Virus record (IMG/VR): IMGVR_UViG_3300042503_001061
Coordinates: 1-40,318 of that record
Direction: 5' to 3' (one strand)
Length of the DNA stretch: 40,318 nucleotides
Source of the DNA: a virus
The stretch's first letter is position 1; each line of letters opens with the position of its first letter. Made by a program: the position numbers and the translations under genes. The notes below the pieces were generated by a model, which had not been told where the DNA came from, ran no database searches, and saw nothing but the letters and a program-made list of their open reading frames with translations. Below are positions 27,545 through 36,891 of this stretch, one piece after another.

Positions 27545-30500
27545 ATGTCTTATTCCAGTCTTATTTTAGTAGATAATCCAAAAGTTGTTTGGGCTTTAGA
27601 TGAGCCAGATTCAACAAATTCTGTTCTTGCAGATTCTTTTTCTGGATCAGCCAATAATGGGTCATATAAAACTGGAAAGTTTTTTAAAGGCAAAATACCA
27701 ATTACTTATTCTGGTGTAACAAGCATTACAAATAATGGTCCTTGGAGCTCTGATTATGCTACAAGCAACACGTTATTTGACGTTCCATCTTTAGAGTTTT
27801 TTTCACCATCCTCACAATCAAAATCATGTTCATTGGAGTTTTGGATGAATTTAGAGTTGCCAAAAGATTTTGATAGATCAGATGAATCTATATTATTTGG
27901 AGAATCTACAGTAGTAAGACTTAAAGGAGAAAATACAAATTTTGGAAATTCTTCAACTGGGGTATATGTTAAAAACTTTGAATATTTAGTTTTTAGAGTT
28001 GGAGACTATGGAAAGCCTTATTATGATTCAGAAATACATATTGAAAACTTTAATACTCCTCTTCATGTTGTATGTTTGTACAGCCCAACATCAATTCAGA
28101 TTGTTGTAAATGGAAAACCTGGAAGAAAAGTTGTAATTGAAAAAGACTTGTTTTTGTCAAAACCATCTGGAGAGTCAGATAAAAAATTTGAATTTAAATT
28201 TCCAGCCCCACTAACTTCAACAGCACCAGCATTTCTATCTGTATCTTATGACACAGTAGCACTTTATGACTATCAATTATCCCTTGATGCATGTAAAAGA
28301 CATTATGTTTATGGTCTTGGTCATACAATAAATAAAACTCTTGCTTCAAATTTTGGTGGAACCGCTTACGACTTAGTTATGCAATCTACTATTCCATCAA
28401 AAAAATTAGACTATTTTTCTTCTACAACATGGAACCCATCAACAGTTTACGAAAGACTAGAGTTTTCAAATAACAATCTAGTTACAAAGCCTCAACCAAA
28501 AGTAGATATATATTTATCATCTACACAAAATGTAACAAAGTCAGATATGTTTGGAACAGAATCCTCTATTGATTTTATACAGTTTCCAAACAATGCCTAT
28601 TCTTATGTAGAAATACCAAACTATGAAAAAATAACAAACAGTAAAACTTCTGGAATATCTTTTAAATTTTCTATACCTTCTACTGGACATGGAAGCAATC
28701 AGCAGCAACTATTTTATATTGGGTCAAAATCTTCAAATAGCTCAATATCTGCAACAATAACTGGAAGCGTTATTAATCTAAAGCAGTCTATAAATGGAGC
28801 AGCAGAGACACAAATGATAGGAGGAGTTTCTGGTGGTAACTTTATTTTACAAGGAAACACTTTTACTATTTCCCTGTATGTTATTTCCGATGGAAAAATT
28901 AAGATTGGAATAAAAGATTCTTCTACTGGAATTAATACAACTACGTCTTCTTCTATAAGCATATTTCCACTTCAAGATGGATATATTAGAATTGGAACAG
29001 CACCAGTATTTTTCAATGAAACAGTTCCTCCAGGAATTTCTTTGTCTCAAACAAAAAGATTTGACGGAAAGCTTTGGCAAATAGATATTCATGAAGAAGA
29101 CTTAACTGGAATAACGGACATTGCTGACTATCCAGATAGATATAAGTCTTTGCTTTATCAAGCATATCCAATTAAATCAGAAGAAAGATTTGGTGTTGCA
29201 GTAAATGGAACTTTTGAATTTGGATTTTCTCTTGCAGATTTAGTTCCTACAGAATTTTTAAACTCTTCAGTAAACGATTTAAGATTTCCAATTGCAGCAG
29301 AGGTTGGATCTAATGTTGCAGAAGTTAAATACTCTGTTGAAAAAACAGTAAACGGTGTAACAACAGATGTTATTACAGAAGCAAATGCAATAGATATTAG
29401 ATATTTGCATGTTCCAGTATTTTCTTCCAGTCCACCAAAAGTTAGCGAATTATATTTTAATGTTAAAGGAACTCTAAGATCTTTTGATAATGAAAGATAT
29501 CCTGGAGTTTTAAATTATTTAAGAATATATTCTTACGAAACAAAAACAGACGGTTCTTTGAAATATTTAGAGATCAATACTGATAGTAGAGGTGCAAATC
29601 CAAGACTGTATTCTCAGGAAATATCATCTTCTCAATTGCCATTTAAAAGCATTCCTGAAATTAAAGGAAAAACAGATTTATACAGATCATTTACTACTGG
29701 AGTCATGGTTGGAAAAACTGGAACTGGTGTGCTTGAAAGATCAAACTATATAAGTTTACCACTAACCATAACCCCAACAAATGAGTCTGGCACAGTTTAT
29801 TCAATTATGTTTGCTGGAAGAGCAAGGTCTGAAGTAACTGATTTTAATTTATTAAAATACGGTACTACAGAAGTTAAATGGTCAACTAGAGCTAGTGGCA
29901 TACTAGATCCATCAACAGGAGTTGCAAAATTATATATTAATGGAGATCTTTACGACTCTGCAAAAACATATAATATTAATATTTGGAATCATTATGCAAT
30001 TGTATTTAATGATGGTCAATCTTTATCAAACACTAACCCTTTGTTATTTGGATTTGGTGGAAGTCCTTGGCAACTAGATAATCTTTTAATTACAAGCGGA
30101 AGACCAAATGCAAATAGTGTAAAAAGAATTTATAGCAATGCATTTAGTGTTTTTACAGAAAGAAGAGGGTATGGATCTGCATCTCAGGTTGCTATGTATA
30201 TTAATGATTCAGACTATAAATCTACACTAGGAACTTTTCAGCCCATAGGATCACAGTCTTCATTTTCTAATTTATTAATAAATGTTGCTTCGACTATGAT
30301 ATATTCAGTTGTTCCAGTTTCTGGATCAGCTTATAGAATATCTATTAATGGAATTGGAGATTTAAAAAGAATGGACGGATTTCAATTAATAGTAGGAACT
30401 GTAATTTTGCTTAAAAATCAAGGAACAAATAGTGCAGATAATGGAATATATACAGTAACGTCCATCACAGATGATTATATATATGTTACTAAATCAACAA

Positions 30501-30670
30501 ATCCTTCAAATAACCAGGTGGTATATGTGTCTGGAGGATCGGACAATAGGGGTTATTATTTTATGAGAGATAGTTTAAATAATTACACAACAACTATTGC
30601 TCAAAAAAAGGTAATTCATTATAAATCTTCCGCTGTACCATTTGCATCTACAAGAATGCCTCCATTCTAG
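27545..30670 (+). CDS. Large tail protein with LamG-like domains
   Basis: 1041 residues. At least three concanavalin/LamG-like segments are seen, one near residues 30-240 (begins VWALDEPDSTNSVLADSFSG, with KSCSLEFWMNL), one near 360-520 (ISFKFSIPSTGHGSNQQQLF) and one near 740-870 (YSIMFAGRARS, WNHYAIVFNDG). Near the C-terminus DGFQLIVGTVILLKNQGTNS and ADNGIYTV form a common fibre element. Carbohydrate binding and host adsorption are likely. A TATAAT/TATAAG pair and AGAGG precede the ATG. Confidence 0.85.
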   Translation: MSYSSLILVDNPKVVWALDEPDSTNSVLADSFSGSANNGSYKTGKFFKGKIPITYSGVTSITNNGPWSSDYATSNTLFDVPSLEFFSPSSQSKSCSLEFWMNLELPKDFDRSDESILFGESTVVRLKGENTNFGNSSTGVYVKNFEYLVFRVGDYGKPYYDSEIHIENFNTPLHVVCLYSPTSIQIVVNGKPGRKVVIEKDLFLSKPSGESDKKFEFKFPAPLTSTAPAFLSVSYDTVALYDYQLSLDACKRHYVYGLGHTINKTLASNFGGTAYDLVMQSTIPSKKLDYFSSTTWNPSTVYERLEFSNNNLVTKPQPKVDIYLSSTQNVTKSDMFGTESSIDFIQFPNNAYSYVEIPNYEKITNSKTSGISFKFSIPSTGHGSNQQQLFYIGSKSSNSSISATITGSVINLKQSINGAAETQMIGGVSGGNFILQGNTFTISLYVISDGKIKIGIKDSSTGINTTTSSSISIFPLQDGYIRIGTAPVFFNETVPPGISLSQTKRFDGKLWQIDIHEEDLTGITDIADYPDRYKSLLYQAYPIKSEERFGVAVNGTFEFGFSLADLVPTEFLNSSVNDLRFPIAAEVGSNVAEVKYSVEKTVNGVTTDVITEANAIDIRYLHVPVFSSSPPKVSELYFNVKGTLRSFDNERYPGVLNYLRIYSYETKTDGSLKYLEINTDSRGANPRLYSQEISSSQLPFKSIPEIKGKTDLYRSFTTGVMVGKTGTGVLERSNYISLPLTITPTNESGTVYSIMFAGRARSEVTDFNLLKYGTTEVKWSTRASGILDPSTGVAKLYINGDLYDSAKTYNINIWNHYAIVFNDGQSLSNTNPLLFGFGGSPWQLDNLLITSGRPNANSVKRIYSNAFSVFTERRGYGSASQVAMYINDSDYKSTLGTFQPIGSQSSFSNLLINVASTMIYSVVPVSGSAYRISINGIGDLKRMDGFQLIVGTVILLKNQGTNSADNGIYTVTSITDDYIYVTKSTNPSNNQVVYVSGGSDNRGYYFMRDSLNNYTTTIAQKKVIHYKSSAVPFASTRMPPF

Positions 30671-30679
30671 CTTTGATTA

Positions 30680-30688
30680 TGGTATCAT
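30680..30688 (+). promoter_or_regulatory. Extended -10 promoter for a leaderless gene
   Basis: TGGTATCAT, six bases (TGTGGT), then the ATG at 30695. Same geometry as at 22768. Confidence 0.65.
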
Positions 30689-30694
30689 TGTGGT

Positions 30695-31027
30695 ATGTCA
30701 AAATCAAATAACAAGCTAAGTGTTGTAGAAAGCAAGTCATCTCTTGGAATTTATGTATGGGTCCTGCCAAATGGAGAACCATTTATGGACAATGATGGCA
30801 ATACTCTAAATGTCCCATCCATCCAGTATGATATTTCAAAAATGAAAGCACTTGCAGATGCTGCAGCATATTGGGGTAAGCCAGAAGGAACTGCAAAATT
30901 TATGCCTGGAGTTGGCAGAGCAACAGATACACAGGCTAGAGAAGATATTGAAAGAATGGCTGAAGGATTGACACCTTATGGCGATACAGAAAACTGGAGA
31001 GAGTTGTTTAGCAATGGAAGAAAATAA
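30695..31027 (+). CDS. Small protein upstream of portal
   Basis: 110 residues (LGIYVWVLPNGEPFMDNDGN, then KALADAAAYWGKPEGTAKFM, and RATDTQAREDIERMAEGLTP). Proteins of this kind precede the portal gene in related phages, possibly a head-assembly or terminase-associated factor; function unknown. Overlaps the portal gene by 14 bases. Confidence 0.75.
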   Translation: MSKSNNKLSVVESKSSLGIYVWVLPNGEPFMDNDGNTLNVPSIQYDISKMKALADAAAYWGKPEGTAKFMPGVGRATDTQAREDIERMAEGLTPYGDTENWRELFSNGRK

Positions 31028-32576
31028 TAGAGAAGTAAGTGGAGTAAAGCTTTTTTCAACACCTAAGGCAGATTCCCCTTGGACTGGATCAGATGAATTT
31101 AAAAAGTCTGGGGATGAAATTCTTTCTCTTTCTGGTCTTAGTCACAATTTTCGCAGATCCGCAAAGCGTAGATTAGAAAAAGCAGACAACAATGAGTTAA
31201 GTGGTCAAGGTGCATCATCTAAGCAAATGATTCCAGACAAGTATGGATATGGTCTATTTGATGTAATTGAACCTCCATACAATTTGTCTTCGTTAGCAAA
31301 GATTTTTGAAGTATCTTCTGCAAACTATGCTGCTATTCAGGCAAAAGTTTCTAACATTGTTGGTCTTGGATACGAACTTCAAGAAACCTTGCAGGTTCAA
31401 CAAAGATTTGAAGAAATGACAGATATGGATCAACTTGCTCGTGCAAGAAGAAAAATGGAAAGAGTCAAGTTAGAGGTAACAGAATGGATTGAGTCTCGCA
31501 ATGATGATGATACATTTACTGCTACTTTGATGAAAGCATACATTGACAAAGAAGCTACTGGAAATGGATACCTAGAAATTGGTAGAACTTCTGCTGGAGA
31601 AATTGGATACATTGGTCACATTCCAGCAGCAACAATGCGTATTAGAAGACTTCGTGATGGATTTGTTCAGATCGTAAATGGTAAAGCAGTATTCTTTAGA
31701 AACTTTCAGGATGTAAGTCAGCCAAATCCAGTTGGTGCAGATCCTCGTCCAAACGAAATTATTCACCTGAAGGAATACACTCCAACCAATACTTATTACG
31801 GAATTCCACCAATTGTAACTGCTAAAAATGCAATGGCTGGAAACGAATTTGCATCAAAGTATAATTTAGAATACTTTGAAAACAAAGCAGTTCCTAGATA
31901 TATTTTCTGGCTAAAGGGTGCAAAGTTTACCCCAGAAGCAGAGCAAAAACTATTTGAATTTATGCAAAATAACATGCGTGGTCAAAACCACAGAACAGTG
32001 GTCGTACCGCTACCTGCTGACGATGGTGTAAATAAAGTAGAAATGAAAATGGAAGCAATTGAAAATGGCATCCAAGATTCTTCATTTAACAACTACAGAA
32101 GAGCAAATCGTGAAGAAATTCTTATGGCTCACAGAACTCCAATTTCTAAAATTGGATCAGCAGAAAACATTTCTCTTGCAAATGCCCGTGAATCAGATAG
32201 AACATTTAAAGAACAGGTGTGTAGACCACAGCAGGACATTCTAGAAAAGAAAATTAATAGAATTATTGCTGAAAAAACTGACATGTTTAAGCTTCATTTT
32301 AAGGAACTAACCCTTACTGACGAAGATACACAATCAAAGATTGACGAAAGATACCTTAGAATGCAGGTTGTAATGCCAAATGAAGTTAGACCAAGACTTG
32401 GACTTCCTCCAATTACTGGTGGAGATGAGCCAGTAGACTTAAAGCCACAACAAGCAGCAGATCAAACAGCAAGAGCAACTGGAAACAGAAGAAGAGATCA
32501 GGAAAGACAAAATAATGCTGCAGATTCTGGAACTGGTGCAAGAGCTACTCAAGGTGAAGGAAGACAGCAACAATAA
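31014..32576 (+). CDS. Portal protein
   Basis: 520 residues from the ATG at 31014 behind GGAGAG; a frame extension to 30978 lacks a ribosome site. The core region IFEVSSANYAAIQAKVSNIV, EATGNGYLEIGRT, EIIHLKEYTPTNTYYGIPPI and EYFENKAVPRYIFWLKG is typical of HK97/PBSX-type portals, and the Gln/Arg-rich C-terminus is disordered. The dodecameric portal forms the DNA entry vertex and nucleates head assembly. Confidence 0.93.
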   Translation: MEENNREVSGVKLFSTPKADSPWTGSDEFKKSGDEILSLSGLSHNFRRSAKRRLEKADNNELSGQGASSKQMIPDKYGYGLFDVIEPPYNLSSLAKIFEVSSANYAAIQAKVSNIVGLGYELQETLQVQQRFEEMTDMDQLARARRKMERVKLEVTEWIESRNDDDTFTATLMKAYIDKEATGNGYLEIGRTSAGEIGYIGHIPAATMRIRRLRDGFVQIVNGKAVFFRNFQDVSQPNPVGADPRPNEIIHLKEYTPTNTYYGIPPIVTAKNAMAGNEFASKYNLEYFENKAVPRYIFWLKGAKFTPEAEQKLFEFMQNNMRGQNHRTVVVPLPADDGVNKVEMKMEAIENGIQDSSFNNYRRANREEILMAHRTPISKIGSAENISLANARESDRTFKEQVCRPQQDILEKKINRIIAEKTDMFKLHFKELTLTDEDTQSKIDERYLRMQVVMPNEVRPRLGLPPITGGDEPVDLKPQQAADQTARATGNRRRDQERQNNAADSGTGARATQGEGRQQQ

Positions 32577-32617
32577 ATAACACTATAATAACAAAAGTGT
32601 TATATAATTAAAATGCT

Positions 32618-34384
32618 ATGGTAGATTTACAAAAGGCTTCATTATCTACTAATGGTCAGCAGATAACGCTGACAATGCCTATTTCAAAAGTTGATGTTGA
32701 GAAGAGAATAGTCTCTGGCTTTGCAACGCTTGATAATATTGACAGACAGGGTGATCGTGTCTCTGCTGAGGCATCCCAAAAAGCATTTGAAAATTTTAGA
32801 GGTAATGTTCGCCTTATGCACCAGCCAATTCCTGCTGGAAAAGTTGTAAACTTTAGAACAGAAACATTTTTTGATCAATTAACAAATAAGCAATATAGCG
32901 GAGTATTTGTAGACACTTATATTTCAAAAGGTGCATCAGATATTTGGGAAATGGTATTAGACGGAACTCTTACTGGATTTTCTATTGGCGGAGCAGTTAA
33001 TGATTCCGATAGTGTATATGATCCAGAAATGGAAGGAACCGTTAGAGTAATTAAAGACTATGATTTAGTAGAACTATCACTTGTAGATTCTCCAGCAAAT
33101 CAATTAGCAAATATTTTTTCGATTCAAAAAAACAATAGTGTTGCAGAGGGAATGTTTTCCAAATCACAAATTGATAACGTATTTTGGTGTGAAAATGATG
33201 GAGTTGCCTTTACAGGAGAAGCAGAATCTAAGGATTGTGCTTTGTGCAACAAGACATTAGAATCAATTGGATGGGTAGAAACAGTAGATGGAGAAGAACT
33301 ATCTGTTGCAATTTCAAAAGCATTAGATTTACACCTTAGTAAGGGAAATGTAATTACTAATGAAGAAACTGCAAATAAGTACCCAAATCAAAATAGAAAA
33401 TTTAAGTCAGACTTAGAAGACGATGAAGATGAAAAAAGCTACAAGGATAAGAAGAAAAAAGAAATGTCTAAGGCTTCATTTTCAACTGGAGATTTTGTTC
33501 AGTGGGGATCATCTGGCGGAACTGCTCGTGGTAAGGTAACAAGAGTAGTAACTAATGGTAAAATTAATGTACCTAACTCGTCTGTAACGGTAACTGGAAC
33601 TCCAGAAGATCCTGCAGTTGTTATTACTGTTTATAGAAAAGAAGGAAATTCGTGGAAACCAACGGAAACAAAGGTTGGACATAAAATGAAAACTTTAAGA
33701 GCTTGGAATGCAAAGGTAAAAAAATTCTTTGGAATTCCTACAAAAGAATTGCTGTCTGAAGAGACAGTAGATAAGGCAATTGGAACAGATAGCCAAATTG
33801 AGTCAGTTGCCACCAAAAATAATGAAGGAGGTGTTATCGTGGCTGAAAATGAAGAAGTAACAACTGAAGAAGTTGTTGAAGTAGACGAAGTAGTTGAAGG
33901 TGCAGAAGATGTTGTAGAAACTGAAGAAGCTCCTGCAATTGAAGAAACAGTAACTGAAGAAGCTCCTGTTGAAGAAGCTCCTGCAGAAGAATCTGTAGAA
34001 AAGTCAGATGAGGTTGCCTCTGACGCTTCCACCGAAAATAACGGTGAAGTGGTTGACTTGGTAAAAGCATTGGACGAAATCAAAGATTTTATTTCTGCGA
34101 CTGTATCGGAAGGTACAGCTAAAAGTGCAGAATCTGTAAATGCTGTTGCAAAGAGTGTTGCAGACGTAACAAGTTCTTTTGCAACAAAGCAAGAAGAGCT
34201 GTCAAAGACTCTAGCTGAGGTTCAAGAAACCATTTCACAGATTATTAATCGTGTGGACGCAGTTGAGTCAGACACAGCAGTAAAGAAGTCTGGAGAATTA
34301 GAAAATGCTCCAGAGAATAATTCCACATTGAAGAAATCAATGTGGGGCGGGCGTTTCCTCGGTTCCGCAGAATATATTAACTAA
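32618..34384 (+). CDS. Prohead protease fused to zinc-ribbon, Tudor-like and scaffold regions
   Basis: 588 residues. Residues 15-170 are an HK97-type (U35) prohead protease with His68 in RLMHQPIPAG and Ser122 in LTGFSIGG, closing with YDLVELSLVDSPANQ. A zinc-ribbon segment follows (FWCENDGVAF, CALCNKTLESIGW), then a Tudor-like domain of the DUF2945/HVA type (STGDFVQWGSSGGTARGKVT). From about residue 407 there is a Glu/Val-rich and coiled-coil scaffold region ending SMWGGRFLGSAEYIN. The protease matures the capsid and removes scaffold. Preceded by a TATAAT nine bases before the ATG. Confidence 0.92.
   Translation: MVDLQKASLSTNGQQITLTMPISKVDVEKRIVSGFATLDNIDRQGDRVSAEASQKAFENFRGNVRLMHQPIPAGKVVNFRTETFFDQLTNKQYSGVFVDTYISKGASDIWEMVLDGTLTGFSIGGAVNDSDSVYDPEMEGTVRVIKDYDLVELSLVDSPANQLANIFSIQKNNSVAEGMFSKSQIDNVFWCENDGVAFTGEAESKDCALCNKTLESIGWVETVDGEELSVAISKALDLHLSKGNVITNEETANKYPNQNRKFKSDLEDDEDEKSYKDKKKKEMSKASFSTGDFVQWGSSGGTARGKVTRVVTNGKINVPNSSVTVTGTPEDPAVVITVYRKEGNSWKPTETKVGHKMKTLRAWNAKVKKFFGIPTKELLSEETVDKAIGTDSQIESVATKNNEGGVIVAENEEVTTEEVVEVDEVVEGAEDVVETEEAPAIEETVTEEAPVEEAPAEESVEKSDEVASDASTENNGEVVDLVKALDEIKDFISATVSEGTAKSAESVNAVAKSVADVTSSFATKQEELSKTLAEVQETISQIINRVDAVESDTAVKKSGELENAPENNSTLKKSMWGGRFLGSAEYIN
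33839..34384 (+). CDS. Nested scaffold protein (internal start)
   Basis: An in-frame GTG at 33839 lies seven bases after a full AAGGAGGT Shine-Dalgarno, inside the protease gene and exactly at the protease/scaffold border. The product would be 181 residues: an acidic head (EEVTTEEVVEVDEVVEGAED) then a coiled coil (QEELSKTLAEVQETISQIIN). This is the arrangement of the lambda C/Nu3 pair, in which a scaffold is made separately from the protease's own C-terminal part. Confidence 0.7.
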   Translation: MAENEEVTTEEVVEVDEVVEGAEDVVETEEAPAIEETVTEEAPVEEAPAEESVEKSDEVASDASTENNGEVVDLVKALDEIKDFISATVSEGTAKSAESVNAVAKSVADVTSSFATKQEELSKTLAEVQETISQIINRVDAVESDTAVKKSGELENAPENNSTLKKSMWGGRFLGSAEYIN

Positions 34385-34407
34385 GAAAAGGTGGTGAAAA
34401 ATAAAAA

Positions 34408-35466
34408 ATGAGTGATAATATTTTAGAAAAGGCTGCTGCTAGCGGTACAGTTCTCTCCCCACTTGAATCTCCAGGTGCTATGACAGCACAGGGAAATACA
34501 GGTGACAATGGTGGTGTACTAAACCCAGCACAGTCAGCACAATTTATCGACTATATCTTTGACGAGATGGTTCTCGCCAATGATGGTCGTAGAGTAGTTA
34601 TGCGTGGTAATACAATGGAACTCGATAAGGTTCGTGTTGGTTCACGTCTTGTTGCTAAGGCAACACAAGCTGAGGATACAGGTTCAAACGCTGCCCCAGC
34701 ATTCACAAAGATTGAATTAACAACAACCAAGTTCCGTCTAGACTACGAACTTTCAACAGAATCCCTAGAGGATAACATTGAAGGTCAGCAGCTAGAAGAT
34801 CACGTTGTACGTTTGATGGCAACTCAGTTCGGTAACGATCTTGAGGATATTGCAATCAATGGTCGTCCAGGATCATCTGGCAATGGTACTTACAATAATA
34901 CCCTTGCAGGATTTATCCGTCAGACACTTGACACAAACTATGCAGGTGCCCACGAAGCTGCAGCAGCTGCTGCAACCATGACCAACATTTGGGAGACTTC
35001 TCCTGAAACTGATGATGGTGCTTCAACAAAGCTAACACTAGAAGCATTGGAGACTATCTACAATGCTTTGCCTCGTAAGTTCAAGGCTCGCCGTCAGGAT
35101 CTGAAGTTCTACATGAACAGCAAGCATCTTCAGGAACTAATCGCTGAACTCCGTCAAATCGGAGCAGGTGGTGTTCCAGAGGCTGTTGCACAGAGAGTGA
35201 TCGATGGTGTTCTACCACAGATTGGTGGACCAGCAGGTGCTCAGTATCTAATCTTCGGACTCCCAGTACTAGAAGTTCCTTTGTACCCAGACAACTATGT
35301 TGATCTAACCGTACCAAGCAACCGTATTTGGGGCTTCCAGAGAGATGTTACTGTACATCGTGAGTTCAAGCCAAAGAAGGATACTATGGAATACACAGTA
35401 TTCGTTCGTATGGGCGTTGCACTTGAAGAAAAATCAGCTATTGCAGTTGGTCAGCCTTCAGCTTAA
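34408..35466 (+). CDS. Major capsid protein (HK97 fold)
   Basis: 352 residues. FTKIELTTTKFRLDYELSTE, then EDNIEGQQLEDHVVRLMATQ and FGNDLEDIAINGRP are characteristic of actinophage HK97-fold capsids, as are KFYMNSKHLQELIAELRQIG and a C-terminal RDVTVHREFKPKKDTMEYTV. Codons are biased toward C-ending forms compared with neighbours, as expected for the most expressed gene. AAAGGTGG precedes the ATG and a strong terminator follows. Confidence 0.95.
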   Translation: MSDNILEKAAASGTVLSPLESPGAMTAQGNTGDNGGVLNPAQSAQFIDYIFDEMVLANDGRRVVMRGNTMELDKVRVGSRLVAKATQAEDTGSNAAPAFTKIELTTTKFRLDYELSTESLEDNIEGQQLEDHVVRLMATQFGNDLEDIAINGRPGSSGNGTYNNTLAGFIRQTLDTNYAGAHEAAAAAATMTNIWETSPETDDGASTKLTLEALETIYNALPRKFKARRQDLKFYMNSKHLQELIAELRQIGAGGVPEAVAQRVIDGVLPQIGGPAGAQYLIFGLPVLEVPLYPDNYVDLTVPSNRIWGFQRDVTVHREFKPKKDTMEYTVFVRMGVALEEKSAIAVGQPSA

Positions 35467-35481
35467 TAAGCTTAAGCACAA

Positions 35482-35523
35482 AGAAGAAGGGTTGCAGAAA
35501 TGTAGCCCTTCTTCTATTTTTTT
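35482..35523 (+). terminator. Rho-independent terminator after the capsid gene
   Basis: Perfect 10-bp stem AGAAGAAGGG/CCCTTCTTCT, 14-base loop, then ATTTTTTT. Confidence 0.92.
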
Positions 35524-35527
35524 GTAG

Positions 35528-35533
35528 TATAAT
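35528..35533 (+). promoter_or_regulatory. -10 box (TATAAT)
   Basis: TATAAT right behind the terminator, with GGAGG seven bases before the ATG at 35552, so the connector genes have their own promoter. Confidence 0.6.
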
Positions 35534-35551
35534 TAATGTGGAGGCAGACGC

Positions 35552-35974
35552 ATGTTTGAAAAGAAAACAGTTCTTGAGCTTAAAGCAATTTGTAAAGTAC
35601 TAGATATTGATGTTAAAGATTTAAAGAAAAAGGTTGATTACCTTGGTGCTATTGAGGAATCAGGATATACCTGGGAATCTTATCTAGAAAAAGTAGACAA
35701 AGACTTTACATTTGTTGAAGCGGAAATTAAAGAAGAAGCAGAAATTAAAGTAGAAACAAAAGAAAAAGTAGAAACATCCTCTCAAGGAGATGTTGTTTTA
35801 AAGATGGTTCACCCAAGAAGTGCTCTAAATGTTTCAAATATTGTGACATTTACATTTGAGCAGCCATTTCAGGTAATGTCAGCAAGCAGGGCAGAAGAGA
35901 TATTAAATTTAGCAAGAGGAGAAGTTAGAAAGGCTACAACTGAAGAGATTAAGTCTTTTTATGGTATTGATTAA
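35552..35974 (+). CDS. Head-associated protein with HeH/SAP-like start
   Basis: 140 residues. The N-terminus (KTVLELKAICKVLDIDVKDL) resembles a helix-extended-helix domain; a Glu/Lys linker follows and a conserved-looking C-terminal domain (VVLKMVHPRSALNVSNIVTF, FQVMSASRAEEILNLARGEV). Position between capsid and connector genes suggests a minor head or decoration role; family not certain. TAATG overlap with the connector gene. Confidence 0.7.
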   Translation: MFEKKTVLELKAICKVLDIDVKDLKKKVDYLGAIEESGYTWESYLEKVDKDFTFVEAEIKEEAEIKVETKEKVETSSQGDVVLKMVHPRSALNVSNIVTFTFEQPFQVMSASRAEEILNLARGEVRKATTEEIKSFYGID

Positions 35975-36891
35975 TGAAAGAATATTTAACTAGTGACGGA
36001 GACGCTTTAGTAATTGAATATAGAGCCCCTGCTGGAACAGATAGCTTAATTTATGATGTTTATGATACATCTCTTGGAGTTTATTTAATTGCGGATGAAG
36101 CAGAAAAGAAAACTGCTGTAACTACCCCAGTTGCCTACCAGCCATTCCATATCACACTACCATATGATGTTGTAAAATACAATAGAAAAATTCAACTTAA
36201 TCTTCAGGTGATTGACCAAGCTTCTTTTACAGAAGATACACTATATGCCTCTTTGGTGAGACCATACGCAACTGTAACAGACATTCAGGCTGCACTTGGT
36301 ATAACTGGTCAAGAAACACAATTAGAAGCCTTAGAGAGAAGAGCTAGATTTATCATTGACTCTAAAGTTAGTGATCAGTTTGGATTTACCTATGAATCAA
36401 TCCAGGCATATGGTCAAGGAAGTGATGTTCTAGATCTAAGAAAAAGAACTGAGTCGTTTGATAAGGTAGTAAAGGATGACCAAGTTGTTTTTGATTCCAC
36501 AGAAGATCCTGCAATTAATCTATTTTTTAGACCAGTTGCAATTGCAGAAAGCAAAACAAGACTAAAAGTCATTGAAGAAGGAGCCAACTTATTTGAGTGG
36601 GCAGAACCAACAGTTCTTGCTAATGAGCGTGGATTTGAAAAAAACAGTCTTTATACAGTTCGTGGAGAATATGGATGGAAATTTGTACCTCTTGCAATTA
36701 AAGAAGCAACCATTATGCTTGTAGAAGATATGCGTTGTGGAGACTGGAATTATAGAAATACGGGACTAAAGTCTGTAAAGAACGATGCATTTGATTTAGA
36801 GTACAATCCAAACATTTATTCTGGAACTGGAAACCTAGCAGTTGACTCATTAATTGCACCTTACAAGAACTTTAATATGCTGGTGATTTAA
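35974..36891 (+). CDS. Head-tail connector (adaptor) protein
   Basis: 305 residues. The C-terminal two-thirds (VTDIQAALGITGQETQLEAL, ERRARFIIDSKVSDQFG, VPLAIKEATIMLVEDMRCGD) looks like a gp6/gp15-type adaptor that docks under the portal. The N-terminal ~100 residues form a beta-rich extra domain not usual for small adaptors. Confidence 0.8.
   Translation: MKEYLTSDGDALVIEYRAPAGTDSLIYDVYDTSLGVYLIADEAEKKTAVTTPVAYQPFHITLPYDVVKYNRKIQLNLQVIDQASFTEDTLYASLVRPYATVTDIQAALGITGQETQLEALERRARFIIDSKVSDQFGFTYESIQAYGQGSDVLDLRKRTESFDKVVKDDQVVFDSTEDPAINLFFRPVAIAESKTRLKVIEEGANLFEWAEPTVLANERGFEKNSLYTVRGEYGWKFVPLAIKEATIMLVEDMRCGDWNYRNTGLKSVKNDAFDLEYNPNIYSGTGNLAVDSLIAPYKNFNMLVI

Noticed and set aside
33631-34083. 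Antisense Ser/Thr-rich ORFs in the scaffold region
   Set aside because: Mirror images of the Glu-rich codons (GAA read as TTC); low complexity and no start signals.
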